Positions 19,362 through 30,995 are shown, numbered from the stretch's first letter. The stretch is 64,000 bases of DNA from Siphonodentalium dalli (GCA_032622095.1 CP136068.1:147695365-147759364), one strand, 5' to 3'. Notes: generated by a model from the sequence alone, not told the origin. Translations and numbers: made by a program.

Positions 19362-21100
19362 TTTAACATTGGACAGTAATTTTATCAACTTCAGCAATTC
19401 ACCTGCTGAATTGAACAGCTTCCAGTATAAACATATTAATTAAACCAGCTCAACCAGTATTCAACTGAAAGGAAATTCTTGTAAAATCAGCATGAAACTT
19501 CTTGTTCTATCTGATGTCAAATATTAGAGTTTGTATTGGACAGTCCACAAGGATAAGACACAGCTCCACATGAGTTTCATTCCATGTGACATTTGAATCA
19601 GATATTTTGATTAACTAACCACCTGAACTAACGCGAGTTTTCTCGTTTAATTAGAATTGGGATAAAAACTAAGAGTTCCACATCTTTTGACATTTGAGTC
19701 AGATCTTTTGATAAATTAAGGCGAGTTTTCTCGTTTAATTCAAATTTGGGTAATAATTTATTGTAGTTTTGCATTTATTTATATATTTTCATGTCATTGT
19801 GATTAGTTTCTCTGTATAAGTTATATTTACTTTAGAGACACTGATTTATTATATTTCTAATGTCAATGTGATCAGTTTCTCTGCATAAGTTTATTAACTT
19901 ATGAGACCCTGATTTATTTTTCAATATTAAAATTATATACACATCTATGATATATGCATGCTTTTCATAATTATTTTGTATGTGGTTATTTTTGATGGAT
20001 GAATTAATTATTTGTGTGTAGCCTATCGGATAAAGTTATATTTTTGTAGTATTTTGAGTAGGCATTTTCCATGTGTTTCTGAATTGGTTCATAATTCCCA
20101 TATATACAACTTCTTCTATTAAGTTCTATATTTCCATAACTCTCTGGCTGAAAAATATTTCATTGGGTTAACAATACCTATATTTCTTGTTCATTCAATG
20201 ATCAACTTCAAACTCAGAAATTGATGCGGAGATAACCGTTCAATACTTGAACTTCTTGCATAATCCTGCCGTTCTTCCAGGGAGATTACTCTTTTCATAA
20301 GAAACGGACTGGATTAAGCCAGCCTATATCTTGTAGTTAAATTGATACACATCGATTCAATTTATCTACCAGTAGTTTTGCAATCAGCTTGCCAATATAA
20401 GTTATGTTTACTTTTAGAGCTGATTAACCTAAATGTAATTGGTTTTTTGTTTCATATATTTTTGTCACTGTGATCAGGTTCTCTGTACAAGTTAAATTTA
20501 CTTTGGAGACCCTGATGTATATGTATTAATTTTTGTGAATTTCTGATACACATTTGCACAGTATTAAATTAATTGCTTGGTATTAAATAGTATAAGTTAT
20601 GTATTCTCTGTGCAGTAATTGTCATGTTTAGTGTGTCAGAATAGGTATATTTATTTCCATTATTTTTGTTCTCTTAGGAATATTGCTTAAGTTTTCTGAG
20701 CCGTGTTGTGTATTTTCCTTATGCAGATTTGCTGGGAATGATTGTTTGGAACCTCGGATTGTGTTCAATCAGTCCTGTTGAAATTGCATTATATATTATT
20801 TATTCATAAGATAGCTGCTCAGATTGCTTGTTGGAATATTCAATTGTTTTTTTTCTTTGTGTATTGATTTAAATAGAGATAAATTAATTAAAAGTACCTA
20901 CAAAGTTTTCGGAAGTTTAGAGGGCAAATCACTTGTAGTATTGCACTAAAGCTAGTGCACTAATCAATTGATTCGCCAATCATACTCTGAAACGCTTGGA
21001 ATTGGGTATTTACATAGCGTGACGCTGGATTGGTCAGAGTGGAACAAATTAATTGATAAGCCTGTTACGTCTGATTTATTAAAGTGCGGGTTCAATTAAG
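19362..21100 (+). other. Long AT-rich leader with three related stem-loops
   Basis: No coding signal. Three copies of one dyad occur at about 19802-19845, 19871-19913 and 20475-20518. Each begins ATCAG or ATTAG, has TTCTCTG, then an AT-rich centre, then GAGAC and CTGAT. In the second copy ATAAGTT and AACTTAT also pair, giving a long hairpin. A separate direct repeat (GACATTTGAxTCAGAT...GCGAGTTTTCTCGTTTAATT) occurs at about 19587-19660 and 19689-19745. A role in RNA packaging, dimerisation or initiation is inference. Confidence 0.65.
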
Positions 21101-24100
21101 ATGTCCAGTGCTAATCAAGGTCACAACCTACCAGGCCAAACTCCCATGTATGGCGTTAACCCACATCCATATTCATGGAGCTCATCGTCTAGCTTATGTA
21201 GCTCATCAGCCGAGTCTAGCTCATGGTCAGCTCGACCCCCAGGTTATTGTTCACTGAATGAAAAGGTTAGACTCCTGAAGAAGGAAAATGAGTCCCTGAA
21301 GAAAGGAATAGAGAGTAAAACACAAGAAGGGGTGTCCCTGGATGAAGAAATGAGGGCACAGGCTCGAAGTTATGAGGATAAGCTAAGGGACGAGAGAGAA
21401 GGGCGCCGAAAAGAGAAGCTAAGCTATGAACAAGCTAAGGTGGTACCCGAAGTACGGAGACACCCCACCCATTTTCCTCCACCGCTCTGGCCACAACCGC
21501 CATTTCCCTACGGGACCTATCAGCAATACATGTACCCGCCGAACCAGATGGCAACCCCAGCGGCGCAGGTGCCACCAGCCACAATACCTTCAGTAACACC
21601 AGCGGTACAGGCAGTGGCTGATCAGGGGAGACGGGACAGGGTGCCGGAGAGAAACGACAGGAGAGAGAACGAAGAACCGAGGAGATGGGATGAGGACCGG
21701 GAGCCATATAGAGGGGGACGGAACGACCGGGAAAGAAATGAGAGAAGAGACAGGAGAGGCGTTGAGAAAATACCATCTCGGCTAAAGTTCGATGGAACCA
21801 CCATGTGGATGGTGTTTGAGAAGCGATTCGTTCATTTCGCCCAGCGCCAGAATTGGGACGAGGAAGAAAGGAAAGAGAAACTGGTCTGGTGTCTGGAGGG
21901 AAAGGCGGCCGAATTCTGCGCGATGGTCGATCGGCAGGATGAAATGTCATATCAGCAACTTCTGAGGGAACTCAGAAGTAGATATGAAGAACATGATCGT
22001 CCTGAGAAGGCCCTGGCGGATCTTACAGTGGCCAGACAACATACGGATGAACCTCTAGAGGACTGGGCAGACAGGGTGCAGAAGCTGTCAATACAGGCCT
22101 TCAGTGACGCGCCGGGGGCAGTCCAGCAGAGACAGGCAGTACTCAAGTTCTGCCAAGGACTACTGGACAAGGAAACAGGGCAACATGTTGCCACTTCCGC
22201 CCAGCCAACCATTAAGATGGCAGTAGAGAAGGCGCAACTCTTCCAGCAGACCACCCAGGCAATATACGGGAAGAGACTGAAGAAAGAGGTAAAGGCCACT
22301 TGGGTAGATTCGGATTCAGATTCGGATGGGCCCCAGATCAGCCAAGTGTACAGGGACAATAGGGGAAGAGGGGATGGAAGAAGGGCTCCCGGCTTGGGGG
22401 AGGGAAGAAGGAACAATTCCAGGTATGACCGGAATGGGAGGTCGGAAAGATCTGAGGGTCCCAACAATTCCAGGTATGACCGGAATTGGAGGTCGGAGAG
22501 TCCGAAGAACTCCGGCTATTACCGGAATTGGAGGTCAGAAAGTCCGAAGAACTCCGGCTATGACCGAAATTGGAGGTCGGAAAGCCCAAAGACCTCCGGG
22601 TATGAGCAGAATTCCCGATATAACCGGTCCCGGAAAGCAGAAAATACGAAGCCGTCAAATGATTCCACTCCATGGGGCAAGAATGAAACTACCAGAGATG
22701 GAGACGCTGCCAAAAACAGGACGTCCGCAAATCAATCATCGGATGTCGACCTGAGGGTGAGCTCACTCGAGGGAGGAATGGGTGAGATGGCAGCAAACAT
22801 TAAGAAGCTGATGGGCCTAGTAGAGGAGAAGTCGAGATACCGGACTTATTCCAACTTTGGGGAAAGGTCGACACATAAGTGTGAGAGAGGAAGGGGCAGT
22901 CCAATGGATTTAGATAGGGAAGAGGTGGCTAGCAACATTAAAGTCTTACGAACTTCTTTGGCACAGATGGATCCTCCCCGTCTTGATTCCCGAGATTTTG
23001 AGGTTCCATTATCGCCCTCAGAAGAAATGTCTCCCAAGTCTTCGATACAGATAAATCATCCCCGTCTCGATTCCCGAGATTATGATGTTCCAGTATCGCC
23101 CTCAGAAGAAATGTCTCCCAAGTCTGCGATACAGATGGCATCCAGAATGGCCGCACAGGACCAACCATTATGGACGAGTTCCATAGAGACCGACAGTGTT
23201 CCTGCATATTGCCATCCTAGTCAAACGGTCAACACACCAGAAGACACTATAACAGGGCAAGTGGCCCACAACCAGCCAGCATCCAAACAATATCTACACT
23301 TACTTGTCAAAAAGTTGCTACAAGGCGGATTATCAGAAAAGATGGCATCCAAAACGGCAGTCCTGGACAATCAGCCGTCAACAACAGCCATCAAGTCGGC
23401 ACATGGAAATAAGAGAGTGGAGGGCAACCCAATTGAATTAGTTGGGGAAGAAGTAGCTGACAATAATATAGTCACAAAGCTCCAGGTCCGCAAAGATTCC
23501 CGACAAACTTCTTCGGCGCAGAGTGATCCACCCTCAGAAGAATGGTTTCCCGAGTCTGCTTCAATGCACAGGGATTCTCCCCGTCTCGATTTCCGAGAGT
23601 TTGAGGTCCCAATATCGCCATTAGCAGAAACGTTGACATCCAGATCCGAGTCTCTCGATCCAACTCTGATGTTTCCCAGCTCTGAGTTGAAGACTGAAGC
23701 TCCAACAACCACGAGTCTTCCTATTATGCCGACACCCGCTTTATCATTGGAGGTAAATGATTCTGCGTCCGGGCCATTTTCCAACGATGAACAACCAGGG
23801 ACACTGGTGCAGGAACTGACAACCTTGTCCGACAAACTGCTGAATGTACAGTCTGAAATAGACGACATGCAACTCCTGACACCAGATGAGTATGCATTCT
23901 ATTCAAGAAATGCAGTTCAGCATAAACCACTATCGCCGGATGAGACATATATCAACCACGATGCCAACACAAGCTTCTTACAAGATGAAGAGTCGCCGAT
24001 CTATGATATCAATCTAGAATGGGACGATAGCGTTTCTCTGGAGCTGAGGTCAATAGATTATTCAGAATCTGAAGAAGATGCAGTTCTGCTTCAGCAGCAA

Positions 24101-24724
24101 GGATGGTCAGGTGGAGACAGAGGCGATCTGAGAGACGCCCAGATCCCTCTTCTCACACAGTTTGAGTCTTTGACATCCGATGGCGATATATCCTTCCTTG
24201 AATACGAGAAAATTGGCTTTAACTCGACCATGTATTCGATCACATCAGGCTTCGCTGATGCTGATTCGGCAGTCCTGGAATCAGACGTTAACATCTCAGA
24301 CGCTGTTCCAACAGTTCGGGAATCATCCGCTATTGTCTTAGAGGCTGCGTCAACAGTTCTAAGCCAGGTTCCCTTTGACTCTTGTGGTGAAACTGCGGGT
24401 CAAATGAACAAGCCACCTTTCTTTGACGATGAACAGCCAGAGCAACATCCAATATATCTGAAGCCTCCTGACATCGTGAATGATGTTTTATCAACAACAC
24501 AGGTATACGACCAGCCGAACCATCAACTGGATAATGACCTATTGACTAAGGGCAGTTCGGAAAGCAGGTCGACCTGGATCTGCAAACCAAGTTCAGGTTT
24601 CATACCTGTAAGTGCCAAACAAACATACAGGGAGAACCCAAGCCAGAATCCAATGAATCACACCTGGCTCCGAAATAAAGCAGGTTCTCCAGATCAATGG
24701 CCTTGGGATCCTGGTGGCAAGTGA
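21101..24724 (+). CDS. Gag-like protein with long disordered C-terminal extension
   Basis: A 1207-residue frame with its ATG 1.76 kb after the left LTR. Domains: Ser-rich N terminus (about 25-45); charged coiled-coil-like segment (about 53-112); Pro-rich stretch (about 120-165); Arg/Asp/Glu-rich stretch (about 176-222); and a Retrotrans_gag-type capsid region (about 226-390) with the FDG...W..F...F, WDEEE..EKL...L.G.AAEF and Y.QLL..L..RY pattern. Residues about 440-530 repeat an Arg/Tyr/Asn motif (SRYDRNWRSESPKNSG) several times, which may replace a zinc knuckle for RNA binding; no CCHC is seen. About 625-690 and 830 repeat PRLDSRDFEVPLSPSEEMSP. The rest is acidic and Ser/Thr-rich. Capsid proteins assemble particles around element RNA. 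The ORF is intact and unusually long for a gag without pol. Confidence 0.85.
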   Translation: MSSANQGHNLPGQTPMYGVNPHPYSWSSSSSLCSSSAESSSWSARPPGYCSLNEKVRLLKKENESLKKGIESKTQEGVSLDEEMRAQARSYEDKLRDEREGRRKEKLSYEQAKVVPEVRRHPTHFPPPLWPQPPFPYGTYQQYMYPPNQMATPAAQVPPATIPSVTPAVQAVADQGRRDRVPERNDRRENEEPRRWDEDREPYRGGRNDRERNERRDRRGVEKIPSRLKFDGTTMWMVFEKRFVHFAQRQNWDEEERKEKLVWCLEGKAAEFCAMVDRQDEMSYQQLLRELRSRYEEHDRPEKALADLTVARQHTDEPLEDWADRVQKLSIQAFSDAPGAVQQRQAVLKFCQGLLDKETGQHVATSAQPTIKMAVEKAQLFQQTTQAIYGKRLKKEVKATWVDSDSDSDGPQISQVYRDNRGRGDGRRAPGLGEGRRNNSRYDRNGRSERSEGPNNSRYDRNWRSESPKNSGYYRNWRSESPKNSGYDRNWRSESPKTSGYEQNSRYNRSRKAENTKPSNDSTPWGKNETTRDGDAAKNRTSANQSSDVDLRVSSLEGGMGEMAANIKKLMGLVEEKSRYRTYSNFGERSTHKCERGRGSPMDLDREEVASNIKVLRTSLAQMDPPRLDSRDFEVPLSPSEEMSPKSSIQINHPRLDSRDYDVPVSPSEEMSPKSAIQMASRMAAQDQPLWTSSIETDSVPAYCHPSQTVNTPEDTITGQVAHNQPASKQYLHLLVKKLLQGGLSEKMASKTAVLDNQPSTTAIKSAHGNKRVEGNPIELVGEEVADNNIVTKLQVRKDSRQTSSAQSDPPSEEWFPESASMHRDSPRLDFREFEVPISPLAETLTSRSESLDPTLMFPSSELKTEAPTTTSLPIMPTPALSLEVNDSASGPFSNDEQPGTLVQELTTLSDKLLNVQSEIDDMQLLTPDEYAFYSRNAVQHKPLSPDETYINHDANTSFLQDEESPIYDINLEWDDSVSLELRSIDYSESEEDAVLLQQQGWSGGDRGDLRDAQIPLLTQFESLTSDGDISFLEYEKIGFNSTMYSITSGFADADSAVLESDVNISDAVPTVRESSAIVLEAASTVLSQVPFDSCGETAGQMNKPPFFDDEQPEQHPIYLKPPDIVNDVLSTTQVYDQPNHQLDNDLLTKGSSESRSTWICKPSSGFIPVSAKQTYRENPSQNPMNHTWLRNKAGSPDQWPWDPGGK

Positions 24725-25623
24725 GTCCGAATCAGACGTGGATCGCAATTACTAACTACAATGAAGAGATCCACAGCCATGGTCAGAGTATCATCAGACC
24801 CCATGGCAAACTATTAAGACCATTACTTGTCGCCAGAATGATGCGGGTTCCAGTATGGAAATGTACCTCCATGACTCACTGAACGTAATCATATGCTTGT
24901 TCGCAACGTTTAAATGATGCTCACAGTTAATGCAGCAATGAGTGAATCCAACATTGGGGTTGCGTTGTCGGTAATGGATATCGGGCCAGCTGATATACTA
25001 CACCGACATTGAACGACCATTTGTATGTTGTACTGAGAATGCCGGGCCCCGGTTTCTCTTTCACTCTGCATTGATGTACATATTCCACGAAGCATAACAC
25101 GCAGAACCCAGTCAATGGTTATCGGTCGAGTGGACCAAGAAGGAATTTCAGCAGCTATTCACCATGGCCAGAGTATACATAGAGCAGACCACCTCTATAC
25201 GGTTCGACAGAAGGAACTTACTGTACCTACGACATGCGTTCCGGATCAAGAACTTAACTGGTCACCCAATGGAGCCAAGACATTGGGCGGTGTAAACAAG
25301 CTGGCCAGACAATCATTTGACCGATACAATGGCGAAGACATTACCAGATATGACAGAAAATGGTAGTTGGATGATACGAGATGCTGAGAAATTCCACTCT
25401 GCCAGCCATCCATATGACGGTGCCTTCCTCGACCAAGTTACAAGTGTTCGTCAGTCATCCGATGTTCAGGATCCAATGCGTCGACTACAAGACTCTGCAA
25501 CCGAGCCCACGGAGGCCTATGACGTAACAGAAGTCTTGTTGGAACTTGGACTGACTAATGACGATGGATGGACGAATTCTTCAACCCCCTCCAACAGGGC
25601 CTTCTTTTCAAAGCTTGGGGGAA
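24725..25623 (+). other. Post-gag region of the LTR element
   Basis: No pol motifs. A 103-codon frame (25317-25628) with acidic, Ser/Thr-rich composition like the end of gag runs to the right LTR. It may be the remnant of an originally longer C terminus. The last bases before the LTR are a purine-rich GGGGGAA (about 25617-25623), in the polypurine-tract position. Confidence 0.55.
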
Positions 25624-25836
25624 TGTAGCGGTTTTAGGTCCCGAAGAGTACCGGTTATCCGGTACGAGTGCACCCGAGGATGTGACGTCACTCCCAGCTA
25701 TCGAGAAGAACAGAACAGAACTGACCACGAACAAGACCACACGTATTTGGCTGACATCTTGCTTATAATGACTTTACCTTGACTTGTGCATAATAAACCA
25801 TCTTAAATAGACAATGTATAGTCCTGTTTTGCTTCA
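25624..25836 (+). repeat. Right LTR (213 bp)
   Basis: Begins TGTAGCGG after a purine run and ends TTTTGCTTCA. It contains a perfect CRE palindrome TGACGTCA near 25683 and an AATAAA near 25792 shortly before the end, as expected for promoter and polyadenylation parts. The last ~47 bases match the left LTR. Confidence 0.8.
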
Positions 25837-26200
25837 GTACACCAATCAATCTGGCTTGGGTATTGTTTACCACACCTTTTCAGCACATGATTGGCTGGAT
25901 ACATTCTTGGTCAATGGTGTGAAAACACAAAAGCGAAGATCAATACGTTGGCCTAAAAATGGCGACGTAAACAATGCAGTTAGTAGTCTATGTTCGGAAC
26001 AAGGGCGTCATTTGTTGCTTCGAAAACTCACATATCTCGAATAAAACTCATCATAATGTCCACTGATTCCGCATCACGATGGAAAACACCATCTTTATAA
26101 GAAGTCATACTATCATCAAAACGATATTATCGGAGATATTTGACATCAATTGGGAGCACTAATATAGTGTGACCGTCAGATAGGAACGATAACTCTATAT

Positions 26201-26401
26201 ATACTGTCATATTTTAGACCACACCAAAGGATTAATTCCTGTGCCAATGGCTATTGTACCTATGGGAAATCACAGGGAAGAGGTGTGGTGATTTTTTTAA
26301 TGCAAAAATCACACAAGGTTATTGAGCAATCAGGGCCCAGTGTATATTTTATTATCTCCTATATATGTCACTCCGAACCATATTTACACCAGTGTAACCC
26401 A
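26201..26401. repeat. Half-copy of the GGTTACACTGG MITE
   Basis: About 200 bases practically identical to 12766-12966, including the right end ACCAGTGTAACCC. The left half is missing. It is followed by a 13-base G run and a CCGGCGCACGTATGCCGGGG palindrome, a different repeat type. Confidence 0.9.
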
Positions 26402-26700
26402 GGGGGGGGGGGATTTTTTTCCCGGCGCACGTATGCCGGGGTGGGTGGGTGATCAAAGCCACCAACAAGCAATTTTTTCCGCAACTAAAAAATAATTTCC
26501 TGCTTGTTTTTTGTTAGTGTTTTGGCAATGAGTTGGGCTTCAAAACCACTTTGAGTGGGAGAAATAATGTAATTCTAACTGGTAAACTGATTGCAGACAG
26601 TTATCCAGTTGTATTTTTTATAAATGGGTGTTAGTCCATGGGAAATTCGAACGTGATCCTGCATGAGCTATTTTAAAAAAGCAAAGTCTGCCTTTTGATG

Positions 26701-27289
26701 TTAAAGGGGTACTGTACGCCATTTTCATAAAATTTCCGGTGACAACAACGATCTAATATCGATAATATAATAGAAACATAAGTAATTTGAGTCGAAGATG
26801 TATTCTGTAAAGCTCAGGTTAATAGGCTATCTTAAAATTTAATAATTTAAAAGTTAATAATTTGATATAAATTGAATTTATGACTGGAGCCATAAAATGG
26901 CGTCAATTAAATTACGAATTACCGTAATCAAAACAGTAATTGAGGGATACTGGATTGTTAAACCGATCGCACACACGATCGCTTAAAATTTATGATGATA
27001 CGGGGAGAACACTCAAGCCAATCACTGACTAGCGACGATACAATAACTTAAATGTTTATATGGGACTAGTATGCATATAATATAACTTTTATTTGATTCA
27101 TTTGGTTGACAACTTTACAAAAATTACTCGACAACGACAATTTGTATTTTTGCATTCCGGTAAATTTGTCATCCGTAACATGACTTCGTACTCAACAGAC
27201 TTTCAAATAATGGAAAAATTGTTACCTTATTCTCCGACTCGGAGACTATAGAAACCAACAACAACATTTGGCGTACAGTACCCCTTTAA
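26701..27289. mobile_element. 589-bp TTAA-ended MITE
   Basis: Perfect 21-bp inverted ends: TTAAAGGGGTACTGTACGCC at the left and its complement ending CCCCTTTAA at the right. The terminal TTAA on both sides can be read as a piggyBac-type duplication. The interior is AT-rich and non-coding, with ATAATTTAA-type words. Confidence 0.8.
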
Positions 27290-28623
27290 ACCGAGTTAAT
27301 CAAATATACACACTTGTAATAAAACATACTGACTTATTCAGTTTTGTATTACAGGAGGGTGCAGCTGATAAGTTCTATCTTATACACTGAACAGCACTAT
27401 AAGGGAATTGTCATATAAACAACAACCATTCTCATAACAAAATTATCTTGTTTTAGCATAATCTGCATATAAAACAAACACAAATAACTTTAGTATAAAG
27501 GTATAAAAGAAAAATAAATGGAATGCTCATCACTATAAAACTATGAAACAGCAACTGGGCTCAGCTGGGCTGATCAAACATAAAGCTTTAAAATAAAAAA
27601 GTAAACACTGTGATCACAGGACATAGAGCAAGTCCGTAGCCAGCCACTAGCAAAGACAGTTCGTCATATATTAAGAGGGCATTGGACACGAGCTGTGAAG
27701 CAACAGGAGGGGTGTCCCATATCGCATTGAGGGGGGGGGGGGGGGTCCGGGGTTTCTTCCCCGGGGAAAATTTTGGAAAAATACGATGCAAACGGCGTAT
27801 ACTTTAGATCCGCCCTGAAACAAACAAGTTGAGCTTTGATTTTTCCAAGTTTTCTCTCACAGGTCTGAATCTGAACGGTATCTATATAGCCTAGCTGTTC
27901 TAAATGAACCAATTGTCTTGTGCATGGGGGAGTAACATAATCCACTGGGCCTAACCATGGATCGAACCAGTATCAGACAAGTTTGTGACCTGAACCTGAA
28001 AATGTCTAAATCCTAACATCTATAGTAGTCCATCTGCAGGGAATATCACCTCCCCCGATTTGTTTTTCTTAAGTTATTTATAAGTTTTTAACTGACCATA
28101 TGGGAGGGACCAGGACACACTGTGCCGACCATGGATCGGCCCTGTGTGAGAAAATTTTGAAATCTGAACATACAAATTACAAAATCCTAGTATCTATTGA
28201 GTAGCCTCAATGTTTCCAAATGTTAGAAACTTTAAACATGACACCCCCTATAAGGTTGGAAAATTTCCAATTGATGGTCTTTCAGTCAAAATTTTGGACC
28301 AAAAGTAGGAAAATATGTAAATGATGGTCTAAAACAAAATATTCCCCACCAATAGATTGTTGGAAAATCGATCTACGAAATCGATTTTAACCTATTGTTT
28401 CGTGTGACATTTCCAACTATTGTTATGTCCGGCATGATATTTCGAACATTTTTGACCAAGGTTGATGGACATAGCTTAATTGGCAATCTGTAGTATTTTC
28501 GTGTACCTGCCTCTGCCCCGGCTATGTGCGGTATGATATGGGTCTATATATCCAGTGATTCCGACAGGCTACTTTTAGTTGGTTATGTTGATGAACCACA
28601 CGCAGGTCGAACTCCGGAGCCTT
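27290..28623. other. Intergenic stretch, no gene seen
   Basis: AT-rich with a G14 run near 27730 and CCGGGG-type palindromic edges (27750-27765) like those at 26400-26450. Open frames over the G run are repeat-encoded. No coding similarity recognised. Confidence 0.5.
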
Positions 28624-28797
28624 AAGCTGCTTTCACATACCTGCGGCTGATGCAGTTTGGACGCATCCGATTTCAAAACGTTGCGTTAACTGCGTTCATG
28701 CACCGCAACCCCAGTGATATATATGTATGGTTTGAAACGTTGTGCCTATATAATCCGATAGCCGCATGCATCAGCAGCATGTCAGTGAAAGCAGCTT
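28624..28797. mobile_element. 174-bp foldback MITE
   Basis: Ends AAGCTGCTTTCACATACCTG at the left and, as complement, AAGCTGCTTTCACTGACATG at the right. The similarity continues inward through GGCTGATGCA / TGCTGATGCA. The interior is short and AT-rich. The target duplication is not clear. Confidence 0.7.
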
Positions 28798-29859
28798 TAT
28801 ACTCACATGTGTTGGCGGTCTATATGTGTTGAATTTGTGTGCACCAGTCTATATTCAAACTAAGCCTGCATGTAGTATATGATTATATCTATATACGTAC
28901 ATACGTCGTTTGTTCGAAGGGAGGTCCCGCTCATCAAAATTTTGCCGTTTGGTCAACTGCTGCACATGACACGTTCACCAGGCGAACGGCAATTACCACC
29001 ACCGGGCACACGCAGGCAGAAGGGCCGTTCGTTCGAAGGGTACGAACCCCCTTGGCTACGAGTATTTGGCATCACGATTAGACTAGATATCTTCGCTTAA
29101 TAAAACATAACAATAAGCCATGTAAAACTTCCTTTGATTGTCAACTTTTACCAAGTTTGGTTTTCAAAGTTTGATTATACCAATAAAACTTCACTATAGT
29201 CATTCTTCCTATATAACTGAACTTGTCATAATTCAAAAGAAGTATTAATGGCGACATTATTTCATGTGAATCTATGGCTTGTTTTATCACAATCTAGACA
29301 TTGATCTAAACACTATTAAATGTGTAAATAAAACAAATGAAAAACAAATCTGGACGGCTTGTCAGTAAACAACCTTTGTCATAACAATGTAAAAATAGAA
29401 GTGGATTTCTCATCACATGAAGTTGGCACATGATAATATTGAGCTAAGACTGAACGTTACAGACTTATACAACTAAAAACATAAAACAAAAAAGTAAATA
29501 CCAAAACATTCTCATCTATAGACTACTGTAACCTTGTTCCTCAACCTAACAATTGTTCAAATCAACAAAACCGACTTTAACCATACATAATGCACACTAA
29601 GAATGCGTTCGATTTGTCAACTTGACACATTTGGACACATATTTGCATATTAACAACTGTTTCCGCCGGTTTTCGCATCTTTATTACTGTTTTAGTGTTT
29701 TAAGGGGGTGGGTGTCCAAAAATGGTCGGAAAAAACTGTCGAAAACGGAAAAAAATTTGGCGGTGTGGGTGGGTGGGTACAAAAAATGATCGAAAGGGAA
29801 AAAAATGCCATACGTGCCTGAAATTTGTTTTCCGACCCCCCCCCGTGTAACCTAGAACT
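28798..29859. other. Intergenic stretch, no gene seen
   Basis: AT-rich. Positions 29697-29850 hold a GT/G-rich segment with GGGTGGGTGGGT and C9 words related to those near 26400 and 38820. Two open frames at 28839-29100 show no family resemblance. Confidence 0.45.
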
Positions 29860-30559
29860 TTCTGTTCCTTTTAACAATTTCCCATGGTTGTTTTATCAGT
29901 TGCAATTCATTCTGGCTTGATCTGGCCAATTTTTAAATGAGTATAGACAGTTCTGTTTCTCAGAATAATGCAGAATGAATTGTAACAGACACAAATCTTA
30001 AATAAAACAATGAGCGATATCTTCACACTATGTGTACGTGGTGGCAGCGATCAGCCATCGTAGCAAGGGACTGAATGCCTTGAAGTTTGCCTCCAACCAC
30101 GTCACTGATGGTATACATACCCACACCGGAGATCCTCCACAGAATGTACTAAATACGGTCACCGAGGAATTGCTGGAGGCCATAAGTCAATACAGCCCGA
30201 CATTCGAGACACACGAGACCGACAGACCGAGAAGCTATATATACTAGTACTGTGACAAACTGAATTCAATCTGTCGTGTTAATCAGCTGTCCTATTTATA
30301 TACCTCTATAGATTAGTAGAGTGGCTAATTCAACTGGACCGTGCATGAATACAGCTAATTGTATAGTTATAAATAAACACACGCGCGTGGGGTGGCCATA
30401 ATATGAGCACATATATGGCCACCACACGCGTGTATTTATCTATAGGCCCCAATCGGGCCTTTCTGTGGTATTTTTTGGATCGGGTGGTGTGTACGCGTGT
30501 GTTTGAAAATTGTCTCTTGATGGCCACCCAATAACAGCCTGCATGTGTCTGACCGAAAT

Positions 30560-30995
30560 CGGTCATGTGCCCGAGAAATGGCACGGGGCTCCATTCGGCG
30601 GACATTTTGGATCGGAGTGGGGGTGATTGGAAAGTGTGTTGGGGACCGGTCCGTACAACATTCTTTGTTTGGCCGAAATTGATCAAAGCGCCAAGAAATT
30701 ACACGATGCCATATTCGGACCTCTCTTTACGGTGGCCATTCTGGATCATGTGAGGTGTTTCGGGAGGGTACGGTGTGTTGGGGACCGGTATATGGCCAAA
30801 CTACATGCAGCACTCTTTGTTTAACCGAAACCGGTAAAGGGGCCGAAAAATTACACGACGCCCTATTCAGACTTCCCTGAGCGGTGGCAATTTTGGGTCG
30901 GGTGGAGTGTTCGGGATGTTTCGAAAGGGTGTCTTGCGGTCACCTTATATGCAATATCGTTGGTTTGACCAAAATCGGCAAAGGGCCGAGAAATT
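30560..30995. repeat. Degenerate tandem array (copy C, unit 1)
   Basis: Nearly identical to 4455-4884. It ends at the same truncated point (GGGCCGAGAAATTAGATTCGG), showing that the internal unit junction was already present before copies A and C separated. Confidence 0.8.

Larger units (their letters stand above)
19255..25836 (+). mobile_element. Gag-only LTR retrotransposon (non-autonomous, Gypsy-like)
   Basis: Order: left LTR remnant (ending 19343), primer-binding-like site, 1.76-kb leader with repeated stem-loops, one 3.6-kb gag ORF, about 0.9 kb without clear coding, purine run, and right LTR (25624-25836). No protease, reverse transcriptase, RNase H or integrase motif is present between the LTRs. 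The LTR ends are alike over about 45-50 bp but clearly diverged, while the ORF is fully open. Such elements would depend on pol from relatives. Alternatives are a deleted copy of an autonomous element, or a captured gag gene. Confidence 0.8.

Noticed and set aside
21435-23948. Minus-strand frames of 60-171 residues opposite the gag ORF
   Set aside because: Shadows of the GC-richer, codon-biased plus-strand ORF.
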